Source: Nemophila menziesii
Lineage: Eukaryota; Streptophyta; Magnoliopsida; Boraginales; Hydrophyllaceae
Reading direction: 5' to 3'
Length of the DNA stretch: 64,000 nucleotides
NCBI GenBank assembly: GCA_029959085.1
Contig: JARWIR010000017.1
Span: forward strand, 23,425,507-23,489,506
Shown here piece by piece: positions 33,853 to 46,086 of this stretch; position 1 is the first letter of the stretch, and the number at the start of each line of letters is the position of its first letter. The notes beneath the pieces are model-generated. The model ran no database searches. It had not been told where the DNA came from and saw only the letters and a list, made by a program, of their open reading frames with translations. Position numbers and translations under genes: made by a program.

Positions 33853-36800
33853 TCATCTTGACTCAAGAGTCACATGTTCCCCATTAATGGGTCTCAACCC
33901 CATCCCCCTCGACGTATCCAGAACTACTCTCCTGGGTAGGCCTTTGGTAAAAGGATCAGCGAGATTTTCTTCTGATCGTACATACTCCAAGGCTATCACA
34001 CCATTCTTCAGTAACTGTTTTACTGAGCCATGTCTGATGCGTATATGTCTCTTCTTTCCATTGTAAGCACTTTGATGAGCAACTGCAATGGCTGCTTGTG
34101 AATCACAATGGATACACACAGGTGTGGCCTTACCTTCCCAAAGGGGCATATCTGCTAAGAGACTTCTCAACCACTCAGCTTCTTGTCCAGCCATCTCTAG
34201 TGCTATAAACTCAGACTCCATGGTGGAGCGTGCTATACAAGTCTGTTTAGAGGACTTCCACGATATAGCACCTTCTCCTAAGGAGAAAACATAACCACTG
34301 GTGGAGTTAACTTCGTCATTGTCAGAGATCCAGTTTGCATCACAGAATCCCTCAAGAACTGCAGGGAAAGAGCTGTAATGCAGTCCTAGGTCCATAGTAC
34401 CTCGCAGGTACTTTAGAAGACGACGAAGTGCAACCCAGTGGTCATTACTCGGGTTATGAGTATAGCGACTAAGTCTACTGACGGCGTAGGCAATATCGGG
34501 TCGAGTGTAGTTCATTAAGAACATCACACTACCTATGATTTTGGCATATTCATTTTGGGATACAGCATCTCCAGAATTTTTAGATAAATGAATACTAGAA
34601 TCATAGGGAGTATTTACAGGTGTCACCTCAAAGGAGTCGAATTTCTTCAACATCCTTTCTACGTAATGAGACTGACTCAGGGAAATACCATTACTGCTCC
34701 TAATGATTTTTACCCCAAGAATTACATCTGCTTCTCCCATGTCTTTCATGTCAAACTTAGAAGACAAGAAGCGTTTGGTCTCATTTATGGTATGAAGAGA
34801 AGTGCCGAAGATGAGCATGTCATCTACATACAGGCAGATGATAGTACACTCTGATCCTCTTACTTTGGAGTAAACACATGAGTCAGAAGTGTTGACCACA
34901 AACCCATTGGAGATAAGGGTACTATCGAGTTTTTCATACCATTTTTTGGGTGCCTGTTTTAAGCCATACAAAGACTTCTTTAACTTGCACACCTTATCCC
35001 ATTGACCAGGAACCACACACCCTTCAGGCTGGGCCATATAGATCTCTTCATCTAGGTCCCCATTCAGAAACGCAGTCTTAACATCCATCTGATGTATGAC
35101 AAGTTTGTGAATGACCGCAAGAGCGATGAGGGTCCTAATGGTGGCGATTTTGGTCACAGGGGAATAAGAGTCGAAGTAATCAAGGCCTTTCTTTTGGGTG
35201 AAACCCTTAATGACAAGCCTAGCTTTGAATTTTTCTATTGAGCCATCAGGTCTCAACTTTTTCTTAGAAATCCATTTGCTGTTTATGGGTTTGCTGCCTT
35301 TGGGTAAGTCAGTTAATTCCCACGTATGATTACTTCTAATAGACTCAAGTTCGCTATTGATAGCTTCTTTCCAAAAACTAGCATCTACCGATCTCAAAGC
35401 ATCGGTATAAGTTTTTGGGTCTTCCTCCATGAGGAGACAGGTGACAACCTGTTCACTTATCAGGTCAATGTGAAAACCTTCGGTTAAGAAGGCTGTGATA
35501 AAATCAGGTCCAAAACTGGTCTCGGTCCTATGCCTCTTACTCCTCCTAAGTTCTTCCTCAGGAATACTACTAGGCACATAGGAGGTAGAGGGGCCAGGGG
35601 CACTATCACATAAAGGAACATTAACCTCATCAGATAAGTTACTAGAAGACAAAGGAGCATCAACACTATGCAAAGTTTTCAAAGGGAAGATGTTTTCAAA
35701 AAATTCAGCATCTCTAGATTCAAAAACGGAGTTATCATCTAATGATAGGAATCTATAGGCTGCACTATTCTGAGCATACCCTATGAAAACGGAGTCTATG
35801 GTTTTGGGTCCAACAGTGACTGTTTTAAAATCGGGTAGTTTGACTTTAGCCAGACACCCCCACACTTTTAAAAATTTCAGGTTAGGTGGAAACCCTTTCC
35901 ACATCTCGTAGGGGGTCTTATCTAGGGATTTATGGGGTACCCTATTAAGGACATAACATGCTGATAGAACAGCTTCCCCCCACATGTTGGTTGGTAAACC
36001 TGAACTTATTAACATAGCATTCATAGTCTCTTTAAGGGATCTATTTTTCCTCTCAGCTATGCCATTTTGTTGGGGTGTATAGGGGGCACTAAGTTCGTGG
36101 ATTATCCCATTTATTTCACAAAACTCTTTAAGTGAATTAGAACTATATTCGCCTCCTCTATCTGACCTAAGTCTTTTGATTTTACAGTCTAGTTGATTTT
36201 CTACTTCAGCTTTGTATTTTAAAAACGCGTTTTCCGCCTCGTCTTTAGTTTTAAGAAGATACACTTTAGTGAACCTAGAGTAGTCATCTACAAAGGTTAT
36301 ATAGTAAAGTTTTCCTCCTCTACTAGCGGAGTTTTTAAAATCAGCTAAGTCAGAATGCACTAATTCAAGGAGACTAGTCTTTCTAGTGGTCACGGGCTTA
36401 AAGGGCTTCTTCGCAAGTTTGGACTCTACACAAATTTGACATTTGGAAAAGTCATCTATTTTATTGAGGGGTATTAGTCCAAGTTCTTTAAGCCTTTTAA
36501 TAGAGGAGATATTAAGGTGACCTAGTCTACCATGCCAAGTGTCAATAGATTCAACAACATAAGCAAAATCAGAGGCATTCTCATTCATTGGTACAGTATT
36601 TAAAACAAACAAACCACCATTCATGTACCCTTTCCCCACAAATTCATCATTTTTGGTAATAACCATTTTCCCCCCTTCAAATACAAGTTTAAGGCCTACT
36701 TTATTAAGAAGAGCTCCGGAAACTAGGTTCCTACGGAGACAGGGGACGAAGAGAACATCATGCAACTCTAGGGTTTTACCAGAAGTGAGTTTGAGAGAAA

Positions 36801-37932
36801 CCTGTCCTTTACCGAAGACCATGGCGGTTGAGGAGTCACCCATGTAGACAAATTCACCATTTGTTGCTTCTTCGAATTTCTTGAACATGGATCTCGTTGA
36901 GCAGAAATGACGAGAAGCTCCAGTATCAAGGATCCACTCGGTTTTGTTCTCAATTAGGTTTACCTCAACCATTACTGCAGCGATAACCTCTTCAGTCTCG
37001 ACCAGATTTGCGGCAGGTTTAGGACCTTGATCGGCTCTAAGTTTGCATTCGAAAGCCCTATGTCGTTCCTTCCCACAAACGTAGCAAGCTCCTTTGGGTT
37101 TCTGAATCTTACCAGAGGTTTTGAACCCACCACCTTTGGAGTTGCCGCGGTTCTTGTTTCCCCCAGATTTGGATTTGTTGTGGCCTTGTTGTTTACCCTT
37201 TCCTTTGAACCTGCCTTTGTTACCTTCACCAGAACTTTCAACAAGATTAGCTTTGGAGGATTGAGTAGGAAAAGAGATAGACCTGTCTTTGAGTCGATTA
37301 GCCTCTTCGACTTGAATGTGGCTAATCAGCTCTTGTAGTGTCATTTCCTTCTTCTTGTGCTTAAGTTGATTGCGGTATTCGCTCCAGGAAGGTGGAAATT
37401 TTTCTAACAAGATATTGGCTTGGAGAACTTCACACATTTTCATACCTTCAGCAATCACATCCGCGCAAAGGTTCTCATAGATATGGAGTTGTTCGGTCAT
37501 GGGTTTTTGATCGGTGAGACGAAAGTTGTACCAGGCCCCAGTGACATATTTCTTCTTACCCGAATCCTCAGCCCCATATTTTTTCTCAAGTGTCTCCCAT
37601 ATGATCTTTGCCGATTTTTCTTTGGCAAGAAGATCAAAGATGAGGTTTGACACGTTGTTCAACATCCATCCTCGAGCCATGGTGTTAGCTCGCTTATACT
37701 TGGCTTCCAGAGCAAGATGCCTAGTCTGTTCTTCTTCAGTGGGAACCCCATTGTCCACTAAATGTGGAGGATCCTCATATAAAACGAAGTCCAGTTCGTA
37801 CTGTTCAAGACAGATAAGGATCTTTTGTGCCCAACGTTTGTAGTTGGAACCATTAAGAGATTCCACCTGATTCACGTTGGGAAAGGCCTTTGCATTCAAT
37901 GATGAAGCAACTGCCGTGTTTGGAAAAGCCAT
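33853..37932 (-). CDS. Copia gag-pol polyprotein, full length
   Basis: One 1359-codon frame without stops. Gag occupies about 1-280 and ends in a CCHC knuckle ([14 protein letters not shown], about 282-295). Protease has WILDTGAS at about 330. Integrase has the zinc site (WHGRLGH ... CQIC) at about 468-500, then catalytic Asp in LVHSDLA (about 525), Asp in LRSDRGGEY (about 589) and Glu in GIAERKNRS (about 625). Reverse transcriptase has YVDDM at about 1035. RNase H has Asp in GFCDANW (about 1199), Glu in TMESEF and Asp in HCDSQAA (about 1276). Every catalytic residue I looked for is present, so the protein is probably functional. The start ATG is only 47 bases inside the 5' LTR. No frameshift or stop separates gag from pol. 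Confidence 0.96.
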   Translation of the reverse strand: MAFPNTAVASSLNAKAFPNVNQVESLNGSNYKRWAQKILICLEQYELDFVLYEDPPHLVDNGVPTEEEQTRHLALEAKYKRANTMARGWMLNNVSNLIFDLLAKEKSAKIIWETLEKKYGAEDSGKKKYVTGAWYNFRLTDQKPMTEQLHIYENLCADVIAEGMKMCEVLQANILLEKFPPSWSEYRNQLKHKKKEMTLQELISHIQVEEANRLKDRSISFPTQSSKANLVESSGEGNKGRFKGKGKQQGHNKSKSGGNKNRGNSKGGGFKTSGKIQKPKGACYVCGKERHRAFECKLRADQGPKPAANLVETEEVIAAVMVEVNLIENKTEWILDTGASRHFCSTRSMFKKFEEATNGEFVYMGDSSTAMVFGKGQVSLKLTSGKTLELHDVLFVPCLRRNLVSGALLNKVGLKLVFEGGKMVITKNDEFVGKGYMNGGLFVLNTVPMNENASDFAYVVESIDTWHGRLGHLNISSIKRLKELGLIPLNKIDDFSKCQICVESKLAKKPFKPVTTRKTSLLELVHSDLADFKNSASRGGKLYYITFVDDYSRFTKVYLLKTKDEAENAFLKYKAEVENQLDCKIKRLRSDRGGEYSSNSLKEFCEINGIIHELSAPYTPQQNGIAERKNRSLKETMNAMLISSGLPTNMWGEAVLSACYVLNRVPHKSLDKTPYEMWKGFPPNLKFLKVWGCLAKVKLPDFKTVTVGPKTIDSVFIGYAQNSAAYRFLSLDDNSVFESRDAEFFENIFPLKTLHSVDAPLSSSNLSDEVNVPLCDSAPGPSTSYVPSSIPEEELRRSKRHRTETSFGPDFITAFLTEGFHIDLISEQVVTCLLMEEDPKTYTDALRSVDASFWKEAINSELESIRSNHTWELTDLPKGSKPINSKWISKKKLRPDGSIEKFKARLVIKGFTQKKGLDYFDSYSPVTKIATIRTLIALAVIHKLVIHQMDVKTAFLNGDLDEEIYMAQPEGCVVPGQWDKVCKLKKSLYGLKQAPKKWYEKLDSTLISNGFVVNTSDSCVYSKVRGSECTIICLYVDDMLIFGTSLHTINETKRFLSSKFDMKDMGEADVILGVKIIRSSNGISLSQSHYVERMLKKFDSFEVTPVNTPYDSSIHLSKNSGDAVSQNEYAKIIGSVMFLMNYTRPDIAYAVSRLSRYTHNPSNDHWVALRRLLKYLRGTMDLGLHYSSFPAVLEGFCDANWISDNDEVNSTSGYVFSLGEGAISWKSSKQTCIARSTMESEFIALEMAGQEAEWLRSLLADMPLWEGKATPVCIHCDSQAAIAVAHQSAYNGKKRHIRIRHGSVKQLLKNGVIALEYVRSEENLADPFTKGLPRRVVLDTSRGMGLRPINGEHVTLESR

Positions 37933-37979
37933 TAAAAAAAACGGTGATAAGAAAAACGCTACGAAAGTCTTTTTTAAAT

Positions 37980-38916
37980 TGTGAGTGAAAATATCACCGT
38001 TTAAAGCAAAGTGGAAGAAACGATTTTAAAGAGATGAAAAGCAAAATCGATTTAAATGTAAACAAACTATTACAAGAATTGAAATTACAACTGAAAATCA
38101 ACTTACACGGAAAGCGAAACACTAATACACGGAAAAACAGTAATCCTAGCGTTAAAAAAGATTTTCCGGCGTACCGGTATCTTCTAACAGAAAGACGACT
38201 ATTACAGCTTTATCTCAGAGAAAGGGAGGGGAGAAGTGTTTTTTGCTTTGTTGATTTTCGGTAAGATTACAAGTGAGGAGTGAGCTCTATATATAGGGGA
38301 GGGGAAGTTCTGAAAGGCTTTGTCAATTGTAACGGACCAGTCACGTCCGTGATTTCCTCCAGTAACTGATTGACTGTTTTGGATTTGATTTGATTCCACA
38401 CGTTTCTGCTGACTTTTAATTCCCCCACGTTTTGAATGCAAGTGTAACCGCTGGTTGACTTGTCTTTCAATCCACACGTTTTGATTGACGAGTTGACCTG
38501 CTAATGGAATAATCATCTTGATGGGAGCGTGGTTGGAGGAGCCTTGTCTTCCGTTTTCCTTTTGATTGCTTGCCAGCTTCACTACTTCACTATAAGAGCT
38601 GGACCAAAACTTGTTCCATTTTTCATTTTTTGACTCCCCAAACTCCCCACGAGCCACGAACCACGACCCACGACCCCACGTCCCCACGCTCCCACGCCCC
38701 ACGCCGCCGCCGTCGCCGGTGCCGGTGCCGGGCCGGGCCGGGCGGGGCGGGTGGGTGGTGGTGGTGCGTGCGTGTGGGTTAGATCATTGCTTTGCCATGT
38801 GCATGGGTGTTGGCTTTTGAGCATTGTTGAAATTACCAAGTATAAAAATTGTTTTATAGTCCCTCCACCCACCGATGTGGGAAGTAAACTTTTGTTTACT
38901 TTCAAATATTCCAACA
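37980..38916 (-). repeat. 5' LTR of the Copia element
   Basis: 937 bp, near-identical to 32418-33325 over shared sequence. Contains the promoter at about 38287. Confidence 0.93.
38287..38295 (-). promoter_or_regulatory. TATA box of the Copia 5' LTR
   Basis: The minus strand reads CCCCTATATATAGAGC; transcription would start some 30 bases further left (about 38255). The same box is in the 3' LTR near 32732. Confidence 0.7.
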
Positions 38917-39944
38917 AAAACAATTCAAAATAAGCAGTATAACACCAAGCACTCTAACAGAACAAAGGACTCTGCACTTCACTTCTCATACAATAAAAGA
39001 CTTCCAAAGGTCATATTAACGACCATGGTAAGATTTGTATAAAAATATAATAAATATATCTAAATCAGATAATTCTGAAAATTTGTAAAAGTGATAAGAT
39101 TAGGTTAATAATAATTTCAATTTTTTACCTTACTTTGGGTTCTTCGGCAAGCCGGTTGATGATGGTGGAGAATGGTTCCTGAGTGCGGCGGTTTTCTTGT
39201 GCAGGAAAGCGGGTTGGTGGAAAATGTCGTGTGAAGAGATTTCTTTTTGTAAAACCAAATTACTCAAAAAAAAGTGTTACTCACTCCAATAGTCACGGTA
39301 AATCATGCGACTCACAAAACATACACGACAAATCTTCCCCTATACGCTATTCTTAGCGCATCAATTCTCATACGAAAATAGGTTTTTCAACTGTCATAAT
39401 ACTGGCCAATTTCAAAATTTTATAAAAATATCATAATTATACGTAAATGAGATAATTCTGATAAATTGTAAAAGTAATGATATTAGAGTAAAAATTAAAT
39501 CAATGTTTTACAATTTCAATGGTAAAAATCATTTTTTGACCTTAGTTTGAATTCTTCAATTGCTGATGGTGTTATATATAACCATTTATTCATTAATTTC
39601 CCTTTTTAGCATAATGATATGAGATGTTGGTCTTTGTATCAAATATTGTATGAGAAGTGACACGCAAAGTTCTTTGTTCTGTTAGAGTGAGCAATTTGGT
39701 GTTATATTGCATATTTTTAATTGTTTGGCGGTAAATAGCGTTTGGCGCAACGGCTTGAGATTATCTTTTTATTATTATTTATAAAAAGTCTACGAAGGAC
39801 ATTAATAGGAACGTTGGAAGCCTTTTACTGTATGATAAATGATATGTTGATAATAGCCTTTTTCTGTTGGAGTGAGCAATTTGGTCTTATATTGCATTTT
39901 TCAAATTTCGCTCTAGTATCTCCATACACTAGCTATATACTAGT

Positions 39945-41348
39945 GTATATGGTGTCGCCTAGGGTATGATAAAAACAAGATATAAATCAAGCAGGTAATC
40001 ACCCTAGACTAAACACGGCAATGCAAGTATTACATGACGTATGCAAGTTTTAATGATAAGAAGATTCGTTCCTCAGGGACTTAAGTGTGTTACACATATG
40101 GGTAATTAAAACAGAGTAGTAATTATTTAATTAAAAGACAAGAAAAGTAAATAAATATGATGGGAAGATCAGTGATTAACTAAATAAATAATAAGTAAAG
40201 GCAATTAAATAAATATGAGAGAATAAAGATGAGAAAATATAGCTCAGGTTGTGCGAGTATGCACTAATCCTTCTATTTCTTCTACTGGTCAATAAGGGTG
40301 ATAATAGCTCTTAGATAAGTAGTCAGGGTTCTGAGTTCCTCCCTACCCCCGTTAGGGTGGACTAGGGTGGCCACCTCAAAATCACTACCGCACACTAGAC
40401 GTTTATGTGGTGTTTCAGTAATTAGACACCCCTTCTGGGTGACCATTTAACTACTATTAGCACAACCCTAAATTGATCAGGTTTAAGACAGACAATAAAT
40501 CAAAGCACATAAAACAAATATATGGTTAAGTAGCTAGAATCAATTTAAAATAATTCTCCCAACTAAACTTAGATAGAAGAAAATAGAATTCATAGATTAT
40601 ACATATGCAAAACCTAAGCTATGGGAAAATTAGTTCATACTATAAAGAAATAAACTAAAAGAACGATACATACTGTCACCTTGCTCTCTTGAATGCTTTC
40701 TAATGATGAATAAACTTAAGGATGAGCAGGACATGTTTACAATAGTTAAAGGGTGTACTTATAGGAGTCTCGGAAGCCCTAATTTGTTTTCTTGGAGTAG
40801 GAGGCAAGTAATTGGACTTCCAGCCCAACTCAAATTCGTAACCCTAAAATATAGAAAAGGTAATAAACTGTTGCTGTTTTGTTTTGGACGTAACTTCTTC
40901 AATATTACTCCAATTGACGCGTTATTTATATCGAAACTGATCGTCTCGGAAGCTCTACAACTTTGCTTCAGAAAATTCTTCCAAATTCTTAGCTAATCTT
41001 GAGTTATGATCACTTTTGTGGACGTAGCTGCTGGAATTTAGATTTATCTGACAACTTTTCTTTTCCTATTTTTTCTTTTCCTTCCTTTATCTCCAATTTC
41101 CATCAATATCTTTTTTCCTTTATCTATTAAACTAATTTGGCATCTAATTAATTACCATATATCTTTAAAGCTTCACAATTAACAAACAATTAAACCAAAT
41201 ATGCTCTAAAAATAATAAATCATCAAATCAAGACAAGAAATAAGAAAATGGAATAACTCTAATAAAAATCGAGTATAACTTCCTAATAATTCCTAAAATG
41301 ATGTCTCCACTAAGATTAAATCATCACAAATGGGGAGATATCAGTATA
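39945..41348 (-). mobile_element. Solo LTR of the Athila-like family, TSD GTATA
   Basis: The LTR is 39950-41343 (1394 bp), from TGGTGTCGCC to GAGATATCA, with GTATA at 39945-39949 and 41344-41348. Closest by eye to the solo LTR at 26495 and in the same orientation. Confidence 0.9.
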
Positions 41349-42389
41349 TATAAGAAAAAATAGAGATATTCACCAAGAAGGATAATGGGGTTGGGTTAAT
41401 AGTACTAAACCTAAATGTCTATCAATTATATATAAAAAGAGGTAATGTCGGTATCTTAGTCAAATAAGAGTTAATAGTTCCTATAAACTAATAAAGATAA
41501 ATCTCTATCAAACTATTATAGAGTAAAAGTCTCCTAGGAAAGCAGATAAGATAGTATAGGCAATGAAGCATCTAAATAAGGAACAAGTAATCAATGAAAT
41601 TTGGTTAATGTCCACCTCTCTTAGGCTCCGCATGAACTGTTTCATCCCTACGAGCATGCTTGTCTTATTTTTTTTTGTAAATTTAGTATCATGATTTCTT
41701 ATTTGTGTGTGATCTTTTATGCCATGAACATATTTGAAGGATTTGTACTTTCAATGTTAAAATTTTGTTATATCATATTAGAAATATATTATGAAATATT
41801 GTTATTGGCTTAGAGCTCTTTATAGAAATTCCCAACAGATCGCGCAAAAAGAGTCAACTAAAAAGCATTTAAGAAGTAATTGTTCAATATAATACTAGTA
41901 AATATCATAAGCTTGACACATCAATGATTTCATGAATTTATGAATCGTAGGACATTGATTAGAATTGCTACAACATTTCCGAATGAACTTTCAGATTTTT
42001 ATAAGAATGTTGCCTTGCCATATAGTATTCCAAAGATTCTTAAAGTTTATAGGAGTACGCATAGAAGAATAAGTTATAAATTTAAGGTCAACATCAAGTA
42101 ATGCATGATAACCAGATTTTGTAGAGTAGTTGCTCGAGAGATTGTGTGGTTAAATAGGCTTATCAATCTTGGTAGTTTGAAGTATAGGATTTCGAGATAA
42201 TAAATTAATAACTAGAATAAAAATCATTGTCGGGTGATGTCCAACTTCCATCACGTATTCTCATTATTGAATGACCGTCAGACCCATTTATGTCAGCAGT
42301 TGAAAGGTTTATCTAACAACATTAATGTAGTAACCCAAGGATGATTCCAAATCTCGTTGAATTTTCATTTCCTATTTAAATATACATAT

Positions 42390-42680
42390 GTCCATAGGGA
42401 GACCCTTTGTGTTTAAATAGTCGAACAACGCCATGATCGAACACTAGTTAACGAGTCATTCCAAAAATAATGTTATGGAATGGTAATACTTTTAGAACTT
42501 TAGTTGCTAAATTTTATAACTAGTTAAAGTTACAGAACCATAAAAGTCGTCTATCTATTTATTAATAAAAAAATTATTTTCTTTTAACTCGTAAGTCCTT
42601 TCATTAGGGACTGATACCAGATTTTTAGTCTGAGGGGTATATATGCACCCAAAATAAACTTTCCCGAAGGATATTATAGC
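42390..42680 (+). repeat. Dispersed repeat, copy B (partner near 24600-24850)
   Basis: Carries the same ordered landmarks as copy A, including CGTAAGTCCTTTCATTAGG. The rest of 41349-42830 shows nothing recognisable. Confidence 0.5.
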
Positions 42681-42830
42681 TTAATTTTCTCACGTTCTCC
42701 CATAAAATCAATCGAAATCGCATTGCATCTGTGACCGGGAATTTCAACCCACCGACAACCCTAGATCCGCCATTACCTATCATTACACTCGGGATTGGAA
42801 ATAATAAGAATATTGACCAAAATTGACGAG

Positions 42831-43088
42831 AATATTGACCAAAACCGATGAAAATCAATTCGATAAAAATACGTCAGTGGAACTGATGGTGTATCCATTA
42901 GGGTTTGGTTCTTATAAAAGTTGGTCGATGGATTATCATTAGGATTTGGTTTTTGACAATAAATAGATTAATAATCTAAAATCCAGTCAACTATATAACA
43001 AATAAAACCAAACCCTCATGGATACACTGTCAGTTTTACTGGTCATTTTTGTCATCGGATCAGATTCTCATCAGTTTTGGTTAATATT
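42831..43088. mobile_element. Foldback MITE derived from the hAT MITE family at 29916
   Basis: Arms 42831-42914 and 43003-43088 are inverted copies (AATATTGACCAAAAC and its mirror; GGTGTATCCATTAGGGTTTGG and its mirror). About 110 bases of the left half match 29990-30095, including GAACTGATGGTG(T/C)ATCCAT. Confidence 0.75.
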
Positions 43089-43570
43089 CTAAACATTGTA
43101 ATTTCTAAGTTTGGTGATAGGCAATGATGACTCTAGGGTAGATTTGTATTAACTTACTATGCATCGTGAATATATAATTAGCAAATGTTAAATCTTAATA
43201 TTACTTTTATTTTTCCTATTTATTTTCCTTTGTCCCACATTACAAAAGATCTTGTGAAAAATACATATTTTTTCCTATTCTTTTATCGTAATATTTATGT
43301 CAAACATTATTATGTGTATCTTCAACCCAACGGGTCTTAGAAGTCTTTTTATTATATTTGTTTCTATTTGATTGATGATTTACTCCTAATGAAATCACTC
43401 CACGTCTTATGTGGTAAGATTTCGGATGGTATGTATAATTACTCATTTCTATTATAAAGTTGATAAGAATATTTTTTTTTTGTCTTAAGATAAGGATATA
43501 CGTAAGAAAAATATATTATAATTAAATACGATAAGATATACTAGTATATAGTCTAGTGAAATAATAAGAC

Positions 43571-44036
43571 TTAGTGTCCGTTTGGAAGTGCTTTTTAAGA
43601 GAAGCACTTAAAAGTGATTTTAGCATTTTAAAAGTATTTTTTACTTCAAAAAGCACTTTTATGAGAAGCACCAAATAGGTGCTTCTTAAAAAAAGCACTT
43701 AGAATAATTTTAGATTTCAAAATTAATTTTAATAATTTTTTTAAATTTTAAATTTTATTCTAAAAGCGCTTTTTTACTCTAAAATAAGCACTTCCAAACA
43801 GGCCCTTAGAGTCCGTATGGAAGTGCTTATTTTAGAATAAAAAACATATTTGAAATAAAATTAGAATATTTGTAAAGTTTATCAAAAGTATTTTAAAAAT
43901 TTAGAATCATTTTAGGTGATTATTAAAAAAAAAAAAATTGGTATTTTTCTAAAAGTGTTTTTCAAGGTCTACAACGTTTTTAAAGATCTAAAAGCACTTT
44001 TAAGTAATTTATAAAAACAATTTTAAACGGACACTT
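43571..44036. mobile_element. Two adjacent MITEs with GTCCGT(T/A)TGGAAGTGCTT ends
   Basis: The first runs about 43572-43804, from GTCCGTTTGGAAGTGC to GCACTTCCAAACAGGCC. The second starts at about 43810 with GTCCGTATGGAAGTGC and ends near 44034 with AAACGGACAC. Both are AT-rich with AAGCACTTTT words. The layout suggests related elements side by side; TSDs are unclear. Confidence 0.6.
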
Positions 44037-44293
44037 ATACCATTTATGGCATGTCTTAATTTAGTAGGAAGTATATCGTCATTCAAATCGATAAAATAAA
44101 TATATTAATAATTTATTTCTAATCAAATTATACCACGTTATAATTCCAAACAAATTATGCCACGTTATAATTAGTTGTATTCTTGTATACTTGTACTTTA
44201 TCCGTATCTAAAGAAAGGTCCACTTACTAAAATTGTAGTTCTAAAATGATTATTCTTTATAATATTAAGACACTTTTTTTAAATTCTTTTAGA

Positions 44294-44471
44294 GTAATGA
44301 TGGATATCACCCTAAATTGCATAACCTTTATATCGTCTCCTACGTGGAATTTTAATACACCAATCATGTGATTTCTCTTTCTTGATTTATCATTTTCTCT
44401 CTCTTTTATGATTGGTCCACATAAGGGGCGATATAAAGGTGATGCAATTTGGGGTTATATCTAGCATTACT
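44294..44471. mobile_element. MITE with ~45-base terminal inverted repeats
   Basis: The left end (AGTAATGATGGATATCACCC, AAATTGCAT, ACCTTTATATCG) is mirrored by the right end (CGATATAAAGGT, ATGCAATTT, ATCTAGCATTACT). Total about 178 bp. Confidence 0.75.
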
Positions 44472-45619
44472 TATTTTTTTATTATTTTTTTTTTTTTGGA
44501 AAGTTTCTATTACCTCTTTTAAATTTTAGAATTTATTTTTTTAATAAATAATTATATAATTTTAAGATAACTTATGAAAAAGATATTTTAGTAAAAAAAA
44601 ATTAATAATTATATATATATTTTTTAATTTATGTAAAAGTTCAGTACACAATTATTTAAGAACCGAAGGAATATTACATTTCCTTAAATATCATAATTAG
44701 TTTGAAAATAATAAATACCACAATTAAGAGGATAAAAATACTCCCAACCTTAAAAGAAAAACGAAAAGGATAAGGGAGACCTCAAAATTGAACTTTAGTA
44801 AACAATTAAAATCGGTCTATCTTTTCTATTGGGAAAAGTTTGCAAGAAATAATTAATAACATAAAAGTAAGAAATGAAAAAATCTCACAGTTTTTTGATT
44901 TTCTTTTTTACAATATAGTACGTGTGTAAGGTTAGTAATTTTTAAGTAAGAGTATAAATAAATTTCGGCAAGGATTTTATAAAACGTTGAGTGAATTGAA
45001 TTCTATCTAATTCCTAAAAGTTAGGTGCTTTTATTAGTTAGGTGTTTTTATTACTACTTTCAACTGTTACCAACCAAGTTAGAATAGGACTATATGTCAA
45101 AGTGATATACACTATTGACTTATCCAAAAACTTTTGACCAAAAAAAAAAAAAAAAACTTATCCAAAACTAAATGTGAAAAGGTATTTATAGATATAGGAT
45201 AATTTCTCCAAATATTTTTTCCAACCTTTTAATTAGCTTAAGTTTAGAGATTTACTTCCTTACCGAGATCCTAATAGTTGATCATTTTCCAAGTCTAAAT
45301 CATGTGATATTATATCATTAAAATTAATTGCACATTTGGTCCTTATATCATCAAATATAGCCAAATTCACCCCTATAGTTCAAAACTAGCAAATATAATT
45401 AAATTGTAAACCATTAATGTGGCAAAGTTTTTTTTTTATTTGGTGGATGGTCGCTTGCCACGACTAATTACACAAAAATATGTCTATGCATATTTCCAAG
45501 TAAATCAAAAAACTAGGTAACCCATGTTCAGTGAGAGGTTTGAACCTTGTACACTTTACACTCGTTAGGTAGAGATTCGAATTTGTACATCCCTTTAAGT
45601 GTTGAAAAAATAGCAATGC
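44472..45619. other. AT-rich intergenic DNA
   Basis: Poly-A/T runs and short A-rich stretches; no gene recognised. TTAATGTGGCAAAGTT near 45413 recurs near 46110 and 46208. Confidence 0.5.
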
Positions 45620-46086
45620 CCTGACAGCTATGTTGTAGATATCGCCGCCTAGGCGCGCATAGGCGCCGCCTAGGCGTCAACTCCCCCCTCAGCCGCTTAC
45701 GCCTAGTAAAACTGTTAGGCATTTTTGCCTAGCGCCTTAGTCGCCGTGGAAAAGGCGCCTAGCCCGATTAGGCACCGGTTAATGGCAAAAAATAGCTGCC
45801 TAGGCCCTCCTTTAATTTTTACTTACTCTCGTAAATTCTTGAATTGATATTATAACTTTAATTTTAGTATTAATCATATGTAATATAGGGGTGTTAGATG
45901 AATTTTATGACTTAAAATAGATAAAATTATTATAATTAATACATATGTATTAATAAATACATAAAACTACATAGAAGGATTTAAAACCGCGTAATCCCGC
46001 CTAGGCCCCGCGTTATCCCTCCTAGGCGCTAGGCCCCAGTCGAACGCCTAGGCCGCGGAACCAAGATCTACAACATAGCCTGACAG
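45620..46086. mobile_element. hAT-type non-autonomous element with perfect 8-bp TSD
   Basis: The element is 45628-46078 (451 bp), with ends CTATGTTGTAGAT and ATCTACAACATAG. CCTGACAG is at 45620-45627 and 46079-46086. The subterminal regions are packed with GCCTAGGCG palindromes. No transposase frame. Confidence 0.9.

Larger units (their letters stand above)
32413..38921 (-). mobile_element. Intact-looking Copia LTR retrotransposon, TSD AAAAC
   Basis: LTRs at 32418-33325 (908 bp) and 37980-38916 (937 bp). AAAAC lies at 32413-32417 and 38917-38921, and the total is 6499 bp. On the minus strand the order is 5' LTR, a 47-base leader, one uninterrupted polyprotein, about 530 bases of 3' non-coding DNA, polypurine tract and 3' LTR. 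Only about half a dozen base substitutions between the LTRs were noticed by eye apart from simple-sequence length changes. This makes it the youngest and best preserved element of the window. Confidence 0.95.
32160..39905. mobile_element. Long inverted-repeat (foldback) element split by the Copia insertion
   Basis: The left arm (about 32170-32417, continuing 38922-39015) and the right arm (about 39610-39905, inverted) match over roughly 330 bases. Mirrored landmarks are TAAGACCAAA, CTCCAACCGAAAAAGGCTA, GTTGCGCCAAAC and CACTTCTCATACAATA. The left arm also has a 64-bp tandem duplication. The central loop is about 39020-39600. The Copia element landed inside the left arm, so the original element was about 1.2 kb. 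Arm-encoded short frames at 32212 and 39742 are mirror copies and not genes. Confidence 0.8.

Noticed and set aside
32212..39969. Two similar 60-75 codon frames (32212-32397 minus, 39742-39969 plus)
   Set aside because: They are mirror translations of the two arms of a foldback element, not duplicated genes.
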